A stretch of 64,000 nt of DNA from Salegentibacter salinarum (lineage in GTDB: Bacteria; Bacteroidota; Bacteroidia; Flavobacteriales; Flavobacteriaceae). Positions 8,301 through 15,674 of the stretch are shown here, one piece after another. Position 1 is the first letter of the stretch, and the number at the start of each line of letters is the position of its first letter. Both the position numbers and the translations under genes were made by a program. The notes beneath the pieces were generated by a model. The model was not told where the DNA came from, made no database searches, and saw only the letters and a list, made by a program, of their open reading frames with translations. The stretch covers positions 1 to 64,000 of the forward strand of contig NZ_FUZC01000011.1 of the NCBI RefSeq assembly GCF_900168115.1, read 5' to 3'.

Positions 8301-8751
8301 CGATGATTATATCAATAGTATTACCGAAAGGCTGAATCTTTACACGCAACTTAATAAAATCACCACAGAAGCCGAATTACAAAAGTTTGAAGCTGAATTG
8401 GTAGATCGTTTTGGTGAATTACCAACCCAGGCAGTTGACTTATTAAATAGCGTTAGAATAAAATGGATCGCAGCGAGTATTGGCCTGGAGAAAATCATTT
8501 TAAAACAGGGAAAACTGATAGGTTATTTTATCTCCGATCAGCAATCCAGATTTTACCAAACCAATACGTTTACCAAAGTGCTACAATACGTACAATCCCA
8601 CAGACATAAATGCACGCTGAAGGAAAAGAAAACCCGGAACGGTTTGCGTTTACTATTAACTTTTGAAAAGATTGCTTCAATTGAAAGTGCTTTAAAAGTT
8701 TTAGAACCGCTGGATTTTAGGGTTAAGGAAGAGGTCGAAAAAGCTTCCTAA
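5368..8751 (+). CDS. mfd: Transcription-repair coupling factor Mfd
   Basis: 1127 residues from ATG 5368, the usual Mfd length. Mfd removes RNA polymerase stalled at DNA lesions and recruits UvrA for nucleotide excision repair. In order there are an N-terminal UvrB-like region (about residues 1-400, with the PGSYRRPYQIEE segment), a CarD-like RNA polymerase interaction domain (about 430-500, VGDYVTHIDHGIGKFGG), a RecG-like translocase with Walker A GDVGFGKTE (about 585-595), DEEQ box (about 685), TATPIPRTL and VGRSNKKAFCYF, and a C-terminal TRCF domain (about 970-1075). The longer open frame from 5332 adds 12 residues that overlap the predicted promoter, so I chose the inner ATG. Confidence 0.95.
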   Translation: MSKTIIAQSFAQSPQQQELRDSLAYSEKNRTKIQLKGLIGSSFSFVTANAFKEAEKPFLLIFNDKEEAAYYLNDLEQLVGEKNVLFYPGSYRRPYQIEETDNANVLLRAEVLNRINSRKKPAIIVTYPDALFEKVVTRKELDRSTLKISVEDELSIDFVNEVLFEYKFKRVDFVTEPGEFSVRGGIIDVFSFSNDEPYRIEFFGDEVDSIRSFDVETQLSTDKVKKISVMPNVENKHLDEIRESFLRYISEKTVVFVKNLDLLTAQADKLFSKAEEAFQKLSEEVKHSEPNELFCNGQLIKEQLELFSVVELSNQAYLEPEKSIAFQTKPQPSFNKQFDLLIENLIENQENGYTNYIFCVSEQQAKRFHDIFDDQEQKVKYQTITLALFQGFIDETGKNVCYTDHQIFERYHKFHLKNGYAKKQAITLKELTNLVVGDYVTHIDHGIGKFGGLQKIDVEGKKQEAIKLFYGERDILYLSIHSLHKISKYNGKDGKEPKIFKLGSNAWKKLKQKTKARVKHIAYNLIELYAKRRLQKGFAFGPDSYLQHELEASFIYEDTPDQSTATQAVKEDMENERPMDRLVCGDVGFGKTEVAIRAAFKAVDNGKQVAVLVPTTILAFQHHQTFTERLKDFPVTVDYLNRFRTAKERRETLADLESGKVDIIIGTHQLVNKAVKFKDLGLLIVDEEQKFGVSVKDKLKTIKENVDTLTLTATPIPRTLQFSLMAARDLSTITTPPPNRYPIETNVIRFSEETIRDAVSYEIQRGGQVFFIHNRIENIKEVAGMIQRVVPDAKIGVGHGQMEGKKLERLMLSFINGEFDVLVSTTIVESGLDVTNANTIFINNANNFGVSDLHQMRGRVGRSNKKAFCYFITPPFSVMTEDARKRISALEQFSELGSGINIAMKDLEIRGAGDLLGGEQSGFINEIGFDTYQKILNEAIEELKENEFQGLYNESENIEDKTFVKDTQIDTDFEILFPDDYINSITERLNLYTQLNKITTEAELQKFEAELVDRFGELPTQAVDLLNSVRIKWIAASIGLEKIILKQGKLIGYFISDQQSRFYQTNTFTKVLQYVQSHRHKCTLKEKKTRNGLRLLLTFEKIASIESALKVLEPLDFRVKEEVEKAS

Positions 8752-8866
8752 AATCTCCCCCTCCTTTTTAAGGAGGTGTGGCTGATAGGCCGGTCCTGGT
8801 TAACCCTTCCGTCATTCCTTCGGAATGCCACCTTCGCCGGGAAAAGGAAGAATTTTATAAAATATT

Positions 8867-8899
8867 AGACCTCACAAGTTTTAGAAACCTGTGAGGTCT
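8867..8899. repeat. Palindromic repeat, family B (AGACCTCACA arms)
   Basis: Arms AGACCTCACA (8867-8876) and TGTGAGGTCT (8890-8899) surround a short A/T-rich loop. Near-identical copies are at 23806-23838 and 63634-63666. The sequence would form a strong hairpin in RNA from either strand, so it may act as a transcript end for mfd or for the convergent SDR gene. The rest of the 193-base gap also holds a CCTCCTT/AAGGAGG hairpin at 8760-8776 and an imperfect GTCATTCC-TTCG-GAATGCC stem at 8811-8827. Confidence 0.75.
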
Positions 8900-8906
8900 T
8901 TCTTTA

Positions 8907-8937
8907 CATCATTCCGAGCTTGTTTCGGAATCTAAGT
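8907..8937. repeat. Dispersed repeat, family A fragment
   Basis: CATCATTCCGAGCTTGTTTC followed by GGAATCTAA is a diverged half copy of the family A element (CTGAACTTGTTTCAG core), with compensating changes in both arms (CCGAG/CGG in place of CTGAA/CAG). The paired changes suggest that the stem itself is kept. Confidence 0.6.
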
Positions 8938-8944
8938 TGTTATT

Positions 8945-9745
8945 TCAAATTGCTATCTGAAACTCATACTCCAATACATCCACTAAATTCACCGAACTTA
9001 TCTTCTTTCCTTTTGAAATTCCCTGGTGATCAAATTCCGGGAGGTTTAAGTTCATTTTTCTTGCGGTTTTAGTGTAATAATCTTCTTTGGTAGGATGCTG
9101 TGGAAAGGCAGCGTTAAAAATCTTATTCCAGGCTTCTTTTGGAATAATTTGATTTATAATTGCTATACAATCTTTCTGGTGAATTAGGTTTACCGGTGCT
9201 TGTGGATTCTTAATTCCGGTTTTATTGGCCAGGTATTTTACTGGATGTCTTCCCGGACCAATTAATCCGCCGAAACGAATAACTGTTGTTTGAAAATGCT
9301 CATTATTCAGCAACATTTTTTCTGAAGAAATAAGTTGTTTTGCAGCTTCTGAAGTTCCGTTGACTTCATTTTCCTCGGTGTATTCAGGGAAATCTTCTTC
9401 GTCTTTATAAACCGACGTCGAACTCACAAAGATTACTTTTTCAATCGGGGATTTTTCTATATAATCCATAATCCGACCTATTTTTCCTATGAAATCGGCT
9501 TCAGGATCACCGCGTAACCCCGGCGGGATATCGATAATTAAAATTTCAGAATGGGCTAAAAAGGAAGTTAGATCGCCCTGAACACCTTCGGTAAAAACTT
9601 TAATCAAGTAAGGCGTGATGCCTGCATCTCGCAATTGCTGCATCTTTTCCTGGCTGGTTACCGAGCCTTTTACTGTATGTTTTTCTGCCAGCTTTTTCGC
9701 CAAAGGCAAGCCCAACCATCCGGCTCCTAATATTGATATGTTCAT
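8945..9745 (-). CDS. NAD(P)-dependent epimerase/dehydratase-like (extended SDR) protein
   Basis: 266 residues beginning MNISILGAGWLGLPLAKKL, a Rossmann dinucleotide-binding motif GAGWLG (7-12). SSTSVYKD supplies the SDR serine/tyrosine region, although the tyrosine-to-lysine spacing of catalytic SDRs is not clear. The closest type is the YeeZ-like SDR group, whose substrates are unknown. Its N-terminus also resembles 6-phosphogluconate or ketopantoate-type binding domains, so an atypical role is possible. It has no operon partner: repeats flank it on both sides. Confidence 0.7.
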   Translation of the reverse strand: MNISILGAGWLGLPLAKKLAEKHTVKGSVTSQEKMQQLRDAGITPYLIKVFTEGVQGDLTSFLAHSEILIIDIPPGLRGDPEADFIGKIGRIMDYIEKSPIEKVIFVSSTSVYKDEEDFPEYTEENEVNGTSEAAKQLISSEKMLLNNEHFQTTVIRFGGLIGPGRHPVKYLANKTGIKNPQAPVNLIHQKDCIAIINQIIPKEAWNKIFNAAFPQHPTKEDYYTKTARKMNLNLPEFDHQGISKGKKISSVNLVDVLEYEFQIAI

Positions 9746-9775
9746 AAAGTTCTATGCTCGTTTAAAGTTTGGTTT

Positions 9776-9863
9776 GTCATCAAGCTGATTTCAGCATCTA
9801 ACACGAGATTATGAGCATCAAGTAAGATCCTGAAATATCCCGAATCTTTGGGACAGGATGACG
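9776..9863. repeat. Dispersed repeat, family A (full inverted-repeat form)
   Basis: The left half GTCATCAAGCTGATTTCAGC and the right half ending ACAGGATGACG form an imperfect inverted repeat of about 88 bases, with a GATCCTGAAAT segment inside. The GTCAT/ATGAC ends match the copies at 20404 and 63541. It lies in the 207-base gap between the SDR gene and the M28 peptidase; nothing else is recognisable there. Confidence 0.65.
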
Positions 9864-9952
9864 TTAAAAGTACATTATATAACCTCCATTTAATAAAAAT
9901 ATTCGTGTTTTCGGGCTAGAAACCCCTTACTCCAAAGCTACAAAACCAAAGC

Positions 9953-12268
9953 CTACTCCGGCCTTATTGTTTTCTTAAATATCACAGCATCGTTAAGCAC
10001 AAAAGGCCGCGGAATCATTGTTTCCGGCCTTGGCGGTACGTTTAAGGCGTCGTTTTCCAATAAGTCATAACTTGATTCGTAAATTGTGAATTCCGGTTTT
10101 TTATCGCTTTTTAGACTGAATTCCAATCTTAGTGTATCTCTACTGGAAGCGTGGTAAGTTAGTAATCTTTCGTGCCAGCGCCGAGTGTGGATGTGAAATT
10201 TATCCTGCCCTAAGTAAACGCTATCCGCAGTTTTATTATTCACTTTAAAAGATTCAAAGTCGATTTCCCTATCTGCAAAAATTTCTATTCTGTTAATATT
10301 TCTATTAGGTGCGATCTTTATAAAATAGGAATTTATAGTTTCAGAAGAATCTGTTTTTTGCCAAATAATAGCGGGTTCTTCTAAATCGATTTCGGGGGCA
10401 TTGGTTTTCCAGGTGAATCGGGATCCGTATTTACTACTAAGGGTATTAATTTCTGCAGGGGCAACAAGTGGATCTTCACCAAAATAATTTTTGGTCCATT
10501 CATCTGGCATATTATCGTAAGAATACCAGTTAGTAGTATTATTATCGGCATCGGCTAAATAAACCAGGGAATTTGGTTTGGGACGTTCTTCCGTAAAATC
10601 TGCCTTAAAATGTGCGATAATAAGGAGGATATTGAATGCTAAAAAGCAGGTAACCGCAATTTTTTTATTGCTTCTAAAATAGGCGAAAACTGGTAATAAT
10701 AGCTGAAACAATAAAACGGTGAGTATGGCCGAAATAAACAGAATCTTTAAACCTAATGCTACCGGAAACATTTTGATAAACGGCGCCATAATAAAAACTG
10801 CGGGTAAGCTTAAAAATGCCATTAGCAGTGTATTTGGATTTTCCTGTCTCATCATTACAAAAAACTGCAGTAGCCCAAAAAAGGCAGGAATAATGAAATA
10901 GGCTGCACCTTTTAAAAAAAACGAAAGTATGGTGCAAAGCAACAACCAGAAAAATAGGGGCACTATGAACAGGTTAGCCCTATTTTCTATATGCCGAAAA
11001 CGATAATAAGTAAAAAAAGCAATAAATAAGCTCAGTGAAATAAATGCTGCGATGTAATAGTACCCATTATAAGTAAAACCCTGTTCCATTTCGGAATATT
11101 CAGCATAGCTGAAAAGAAGAAATTTCCAAAGGAGAAAAACCAGTAAGCCTGCAAAGGCTAAACTAACCGTAAATGGAATAATACTTTTTAAAATCGGCTT
11201 AAGCTGAAGCCGGTTTTGGGTAAACCCATAGACCAGAATTATAAAAAACAATATAAAAGCAATAATAAGCATGGGAAAGATCCAGGAAAACGGATAACTA
11301 ATAATTTCCCCGCCCGGAATATTAAAAAATAATACTTCTTTTTCGTCCTTCACTTCGATTAAATCGGCGTCCTTAAAATAATCAAGCAACGGCATTAAAT
11401 AACTTCCCTGGTGCGCTAGGCTTTGTTTATCTAGATTCTTCGGTTTATCGGTGGCAGAGTGATAATCATAATGATCGTCTATAAACGCGAAATTATAGCC
11501 GGGAATATCGCCTTGTTCGCGTAAAATCGTTAGATCGGTATCATTGGGGAGCATTTTATAAACGCTGTAGACCAGCGAATTTGTAACAGGAAATTCAGGA
11601 TTTGCTTCTTTAAAGGAATTTATAAGCCCCGTGTTACCTGAATTTGTTTCTAAAAACATAAAGGAATTGCCGTCGCTACCGCGAGCTTCAAAATTAAGCG
11701 CCAGTTTCGCGTCTTTTGCCCAGGGATGGTCTTTAATAAAAAGTTCGGCGCCGTTTAAACCAAGTTCTTCGGCATCGGTAAATAATATGATTATATCGTT
11801 CTGGTGCTCTTTATTTTTAGCTAAAAAAGCACGAATTCCTTCTAAGATAGTTCCCACACCACTCCCGGCATCACTGGCGCCAGGGGAAGAATGCGGATTG
11901 CTATCATAATGCGTCATAATTACAATGGCTTCCCCCTTGCCGTTACCTTCCAAACGGGCTAAAATATTTTGAGGACGAACCAGGGATCCGTTTTGGGTAA
12001 ACGTATAATCTTCGTGGGTTTGGGCCTGTAAACCCATTTTTTGCAGTTCGCTGATAATATAATTTCTTACCCTGCTATGCGCTTCAGTTCCCACGTAGTG
12101 TGGTTTTTTCGCAATCGCTTCAACGTGGTTAAACGCGCGTTGGGTAGAAAAAGTAGTTTCGGGCGCATCTTCGGCTTCAATAGTTTTTGGCTGGCTGCTG
12201 TAAAAGCTAAACCAAATCGCCACGGCTATAAAAATGAGTGAAAAAAAGCGAGGTATATTTTTCAGCAT
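9953..12268 (-). CDS. Membrane-anchored M28 family zinc aminopeptidase
   Basis: 771 residues. An N-terminal membrane anchor (about residues 9-24) leads to an exported peptidase domain with the di-zinc residues H120 and D133 (THYDSN...GASDAGSG) and the catalytic/ligand pair E167-E168 (TDAEELGLNGAE), plus the later HYDYHSATD. From about residue 320 there are about seven or eight hydrophobic helices, then a soluble C-terminal domain of about 200 residues. This layout matches Bacteroidota relatives of ER aminopeptidase FXNA/Fmp-type M28 proteins, which trim N-terminal residues from peptides. It faces a CBS-domain gene across a 137-base divergent gap. Confidence 0.85.
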   Translation of the reverse strand: MLKNIPRFFSLIFIAVAIWFSFYSSQPKTIEAEDAPETTFSTQRAFNHVEAIAKKPHYVGTEAHSRVRNYIISELQKMGLQAQTHEDYTFTQNGSLVRPQNILARLEGNGKGEAIVIMTHYDSNPHSSPGASDAGSGVGTILEGIRAFLAKNKEHQNDIIILFTDAEELGLNGAELFIKDHPWAKDAKLALNFEARGSDGNSFMFLETNSGNTGLINSFKEANPEFPVTNSLVYSVYKMLPNDTDLTILREQGDIPGYNFAFIDDHYDYHSATDKPKNLDKQSLAHQGSYLMPLLDYFKDADLIEVKDEKEVLFFNIPGGEIISYPFSWIFPMLIIAFILFFIILVYGFTQNRLQLKPILKSIIPFTVSLAFAGLLVFLLWKFLLFSYAEYSEMEQGFTYNGYYYIAAFISLSLFIAFFTYYRFRHIENRANLFIVPLFFWLLLCTILSFFLKGAAYFIIPAFFGLLQFFVMMRQENPNTLLMAFLSLPAVFIMAPFIKMFPVALGLKILFISAILTVLLFQLLLPVFAYFRSNKKIAVTCFLAFNILLIIAHFKADFTEERPKPNSLVYLADADNNTTNWYSYDNMPDEWTKNYFGEDPLVAPAEINTLSSKYGSRFTWKTNAPEIDLEEPAIIWQKTDSSETINSYFIKIAPNRNINRIEIFADREIDFESFKVNNKTADSVYLGQDKFHIHTRRWHERLLTYHASSRDTLRLEFSLKSDKKPEFTIYESSYDLLENDALNVPPRPETMIPRPFVLNDAVIFKKTIRPE

Positions 12269-12405
12269 AATTCAGAAATAACAAAAAGGGTTTACAGGAT
12301 TTAAAGATACTTAAGATTTTAAGGAATTGGAATACAGGAAAGCATGCTTTCAGGATAATTAAAATTTCCCTATATTTAAGTTATTAGTAATCAAAAAATT
12401 AAGTT

Positions 12406-12873
12406 ATGGGTATTAAAAGTTTTCAGGGAAAAAGAGCGGAGCCGGAGAAGCCGAAGAGTGCACCCATGTTGGTTAGAGATTATATGACTACCTCACTGGT
12501 TACTTTTAAAGAGGACGAAAATATTTTAGATGTAGCCGAAAAACTTACCAAAAATAAAATTTCCGGTGGGTGTGTTGTAGATGAAAATAATAAATTAGTC
12601 GGGCTTATTTCTGAAGGGGATTGTATGAAACAAATTTCTGACAGTCAATATTACAATATGCCTCTAGAAGATACTACTGTTGGCAAACGAATGACCTGTA
12701 ATGTAGAAACTATAGACGGAAATATGAATGTGATGGATGCTGCAAAACTTTTTATTGAAAAGCGGTACAGGCGTTTTCCAATTGTTGAACACGGCAAACT
12801 TATTGGACAAATTAGCCAAAGTGATGTGCTAAGGGCTGCAGTACGTTTAAAAAGTAATAATTGGGCAGATTAA
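12406..12873 (+). CDS. Tandem CBS-domain protein
   Basis: 155 residues made almost entirely of two CBS domains (about 22-80 and 95-150), recognisable from VRDYMTTSLVTFKEDENILD and the paired GLISEGDCM and GQISQSDVLRAA endings. Such stand-alone pairs bind adenosine nucleotides and sense energy state, but their targets differ and none is indicated here. The start MGIKSFQGKRAEPEK is a polar leader common to this Bacteroidota group. The stop codon overlaps the end of the convergent zinc-ribbon gene by four bases. Confidence 0.85.
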   Translation: MGIKSFQGKRAEPEKPKSAPMLVRDYMTTSLVTFKEDENILDVAEKLTKNKISGGCVVDENNKLVGLISEGDCMKQISDSQYYNMPLEDTTVGKRMTCNVETIDGNMNVMDAAKLFIEKRYRRFPIVEHGKLIGQISQSDVLRAAVRLKSNNWAD

Positions 12874-13217
12874 TTGCGTTTTACCAAAGCGTAAATTCCA
12901 TTTTCTAAAGGAAGATAGCCCTGGTCGTATACAAAATAATAGACCTTACCGGATTTGGTAGTATAAATACTGGTAAGGTATTCAAAATTAAAACCACGTG
13001 TTAGTAATTTATTTTTACTAATCGTGGTTTTTTCGTTTGGATTGAATTCTTCTAAAATTCGGTAATTTTTTCTAAGCTGGTTATTGACGTTTCTAACCAG
13101 GTTTTTCCTGTCTTTGTTGAGGTTGTTATGATGCGCATTACGGCAATAATCACTGCAGAATTTCTTATCTACGCGACCCACAATTTTTTCTCCACATTCT
13201 AAACAGGATTTTTCCAT
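12870..13217 (-). CDS. Small zinc-ribbon protein of unknown function
   Basis: 115 residues. The N-terminal CLECG...KKFCSDYCRNAHHN holds four cysteines in a CxxC-x(about 13)-CxxxC pattern, typical of a treble-clef or zinc-ribbon nucleic-acid-binding or structural site. The rest (about 45-115) is basic and ends with YYFVYDQGYLPLENGIYALVKR, probably a small beta domain. The family is common in Flavobacteriaceae but I know of no assigned role. It overlaps the CBS gene tail to tail. Confidence 0.7.
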   Translation of the reverse strand: MEKSCLECGEKIVGRVDKKFCSDYCRNAHHNNLNKDRKNLVRNVNNQLRKNYRILEEFNPNEKTTISKNKLLTRGFNFEYLTSIYTTKSGKVYYFVYDQGYLPLENGIYALVKRN

Positions 13218-13334
13218 TTTTCCTCGCTGATCGAGATTTAATCTTTCAGAACTTAGTTTGAATTTGAAATTTTATTTCTAAATAATGTCTGTGATTTTAT
13301 TCGAGACTTATTAGTTTTCATAATAAATATAAAG

Positions 13335-13368
13335 AAAAAGCTGAATAAATGCTGAATTTCAGCTTTTT
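13335..13368 (-). terminator. Rho-independent terminator after the DUF4174 gene
   Basis: Inverted repeat AAAAAGCTGAA (13335-13345) and TTCAGCTTTTT (13358-13368). On the minus strand the stem is followed by a T-rich tract, 13 bases past the DUF4174 stop codon. Confidence 0.65.
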
Positions 13369-13380
13369 GTGAAGTTAAAT

Positions 13381-13806
13381 TTATTTATTCTTCCGCATTT
13401 CACTTTGCCTCATCGGCATACTGTCTATGGTATTAAAAAGTTTTTCTACGGAAAGTACTTCGGTTTGATCCAGTTTTTCACCTCCGTCCAAACCGATTAA
13501 AATAATCCGAAAATCACTTTTTTCAGAATTATAAGTTTTAAAAAGTTTAGTTGAATTTTTCCAGTTGTTATTCTGAAATCCGGTGTGATATTTTTCAGGT
13601 AGGAATTGGTAAGTAATTAGTTTTCTATCTTTTAAGCCGGTTTGATTTTTTTGAAGTTCGGTAAGTTGTTTTCGAAACTTTTCATTGTTTTCATCTTCAG
13701 CAATAATCAAAACCAGGCGGTCTTTCCATTGGTGTTTAGAAAGATCTTGGGCGTTTAAATTCATAGCGCTGATAAATATTAGAAAAAGAATCGCAGAGTT
13801 AAACAT
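13381..13806 (-). CDS. DUF4174-like secreted protein
   Basis: 141 residues with a short N-terminal signal peptide ending near residue 19 (LNAQ), then SKHQWKDRLVLIIAEDENN and IILIGLDGGEKLDQ. This is the thioredoxin-like-fold pattern of DUF4174 proteins, which lack the CxxC redox pair; no CxxC is visible here. A periplasmic location is inferred. The gene starts 21 bases after the stop codon of the RecA1-only DEAD protein and shares its direction, so the two probably form an operon that ends at the hairpin at 13335-13368. Confidence 0.7.
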   Translation of the reverse strand: MFNSAILFLIFISAMNLNAQDLSKHQWKDRLVLIIAEDENNEKFRKQLTELQKNQTGLKDRKLITYQFLPEKYHTGFQNNNWKNSTKLFKTYNSEKSDFRIILIGLDGGEKLDQTEVLSVEKLFNTIDSMPMRQSEMRKNK

Positions 13807-13827
13807 GCTCTAATTTACGAATATCTC

Positions 13828-14445
13828 TTAAACCTTTATTCTCAAGGTCTCAGCACGAGCCATAAAAGAATCTTTTAAACGTTCAATTTTAGGATTCATC
13901 GTGGAAGCAAAAACTAAATATTGGCATTTGGTAATATGCTGCGGAATTCTAATTAAATCATTATAATCGCTGTTTTTGGTCAGAAATTCGGCGTCTTCCA
14001 CAGCGAGAACTTTTAACTGACTTACATTAATGCCGGTTATTTTAAAAAGCTTAAATAATTTTTTTGGGGTAGCGATTACGATATCTACGCCATCGTAAAT
14101 TTCGTTTTTCTGATTTTCAATATCAGGTGCATCAAAGGCGCTAAAGATTCTCAAATCCATATATTTAGTGAATTTGTTGAATTCCACCTCCAGTGCCAGG
14201 GCAGCTTCTTTGTCCTGCACAAAAATTAATGCACGGGGAGCATCTTCAAATGCCGCACTTTCCAGTTTTTGAATAGTAGTAATTACCAGTGCTGTAGTTT
14301 TTCCTGAACCTTCAGGAGCTACTATAAAAAGATCTCTACCGCTTTTTATTTTAGGTAAAATTTGTTCCTGAAAAGGGAGTGGCGCTTCAATTTCCAGCCT
14401 TTCCAGGGCTTCTTTTAGCGGGGTATTTAATTTTTTAAATGACAT
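13828..14445 (-). CDS. DEAD-box helicase-like protein with a single RecA domain
   Basis: 205 residues covering only the first RecA fold of a DEAD-box protein: a Q-motif-like PLPFQEQI (23-30), Walker A APEGSGKT (43-50), IVIATPKKL (122-130), a motif II that reads VEDAEF (149-154) in place of DEAD, and FASTM (179-183) for SAT. The second RecA domain, with the arginine fingers needed for ATP-driven unwinding, is missing. The frame is intact and ends LRIKV, with no relic of domain 2 downstream. It may bind ATP or RNA, or act as a regulator, but it should not be a helicase by itself. A -7 box is present at 14507-14514. Confidence 0.8.
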   Translation of the reverse strand: MSFKKLNTPLKEALERLEIEAPLPFQEQILPKIKSGRDLFIVAPEGSGKTTALVITTIQKLESAAFEDAPRALIFVQDKEAALALEVEFNKFTKYMDLRIFSAFDAPDIENQKNEIYDGVDIVIATPKKLFKLFKITGINVSQLKVLAVEDAEFLTKNSDYNDLIRIPQHITKCQYLVFASTMNPKIERLKDSFMARAETLRIKV

Positions 14446-14506
14446 AGAATTAATTTTAGAGCTTTCTTCAATTTTTTATTAAGAAATTTAAAGCTCCTGA
14501 AGTTTA

Positions 14507-14514
14507 CAAAGATA
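14507..14514 (-). promoter_or_regulatory. Predicted -7 box for the RecA1-only DEAD gene
   Basis: TATCTTTG on the minus strand (CAAAGATA on plus), matching TAnnTTTG, about 60 bases upstream of the start at 14445. No clear -33 TTG is found at the right distance. Confidence 0.4.
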
Positions 14515-14564
14515 GCGTTCCCCGAACTTACAGTGTTATAATTTTGATTGATAAAACTTAAAAA

Positions 14565-14930
14565 TTAAATCCAGTCCAGGTTTTCTACGCTCCGTTTATT
14601 TTTTACCTCCCCGGTATGTTTAATAGTCGCTGGCTCAAAAAGTAAAACCCAGGCTTCCTCAGGCGCTACAGGATTATGCTCTACACCTCTGGGAACGATA
14701 AACATTTCGCCTTCGTTTAAAGTGATCTTTTTGTCGCGAAATTCAATTTTTAAGCTTCCTTTAATAACCAGGAACATTTCATCTTCTTCTTTGTGATCGT
14801 GCCAAACAAATTCGCCTTTTAGCTTTGCTAATTTTACTTGTTGTCCATTGAGTTCGCCAATAATTTTTGGCGTCCAATGTTGATTAAAAAGCTGGAATTT
14901 TTCCTTTAAGTTTACTTTATCTGAGTTCAT
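14565..14930 (-). CDS. Single-domain cupin protein
   Basis: 121 residues. A cupin barrel is indicated by motif 1, WHDHKEEDEMFLVIKGSLKI (about 42-61), and motif 2, IVPRGVEHNPVAPEE. The His/His/Glu metal ligands are therefore present, as in small mannose-6-phosphate-isomerase-like cupins. The substrate is unknown. Its start lies 23 bases after the stop codon of the upstream gamma-glutamylcyclotransferase-like gene, so the two are probably transcribed together. Confidence 0.8.
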   Translation of the reverse strand: MNSDKVNLKEKFQLFNQHWTPKIIGELNGQQVKLAKLKGEFVWHDHKEEDEMFLVIKGSLKIEFRDKKITLNEGEMFIVPRGVEHNPVAPEEAWVLLFEPATIKHTGEVKNKRSVENLDWI

Positions 14931-14953
14931 AGTGTCTAAATTAAAGATTACAA

Positions 14954-15589
14954 TTAACTTTTGATGAGTTGAGGTATTTTATCTTCAATGGGAAAACCTT
15001 TGATACCTTCTTTGTTTTTTAGATAACTTTTAATTTCTGCATCATTCATTTTATAGGTTTCTTTTAGGCCTTCGATGATAATTTTCAGGTAAAATTCGTG
15101 CGGTGGATTTATTTCTTCCTTTAAATAATCTTCATTGGTAAAAGTGAAAATTGGACAGTTTTCATCTTCGCCCAGGTAGATAATTTTCCCGTACCACGAA
15201 TTATTTTTCATATCCAGGCTACGATTTTTAATTACCGTTTCAAGATCTATATTAAAATCCCCTTCAAATTTAATTTCCTGTTGCACGAGGTCAATAAATT
15301 GTTGACGGGTAATGAGATACATCCTGCCCAGGGTTTTGATGTCTTTATGGAAATCAGATTGTATGAATCCGGCACCACCGCCACTCCAGGTTTTGGAAGA
15401 TTTTGCGAAATAAAGTTTGCCGTGAATGGTAACTCCTTTAGATTTTTCAGGTAGGGTTTTGTTGCTGCAACCGGGATAAACACGCTTGGCATTTGCCGGT
15501 TGTCCACCGCCAATATAACAGCTAAAACGCTCTTTTAATAAATTGGAACCATAACAGGCATACCAGACTTTGGGCTCTTCTTGTGACAT
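14954..15589 (-). CDS. Gamma-glutamylcyclotransferase-fold protein
   Basis: 211 residues. The N-terminal ACYGSNLLKERF contains the YGSN loop (residues 13-16) that marks the GGCT/AIG2 fold, where it binds the gamma-glutamyl carboxylate. The central GGGAGFIQ and MYLITRQQFIDLV also fit. I could not identify the catalytic glutamate with confidence, so the reaction (5-oxoproline release from gamma-glutamyl amines) is inferred from the fold. The C-terminal 60 residues are charged and helical. Confidence 0.65.
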   Translation of the reverse strand: MSQEEPKVWYACYGSNLLKERFSCYIGGGQPANAKRVYPGCSNKTLPEKSKGVTIHGKLYFAKSSKTWSGGGAGFIQSDFHKDIKTLGRMYLITRQQFIDLVQQEIKFEGDFNIDLETVIKNRSLDMKNNSWYGKIIYLGEDENCPIFTFTNEDYLKEEINPPHEFYLKIIIEGLKETYKMNDAEIKSYLKNKEGIKGFPIEDKIPQLIKS

Positions 15590-15674
15590 CTTTTTTCTAC
15601 AAGAAAAGCTTTCTTATAGAGAATCGCAACCTCTAAAGTTATTTAGAGATTTTCAATGTATAGAGTAGGAAGTG

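Noticed and set aside
9953-12268. Transposase or IS element around the repeats near the M28 peptidase
   Set aside because: No transposase-like ORF lies beside the repeats, and no target duplication is apparent.
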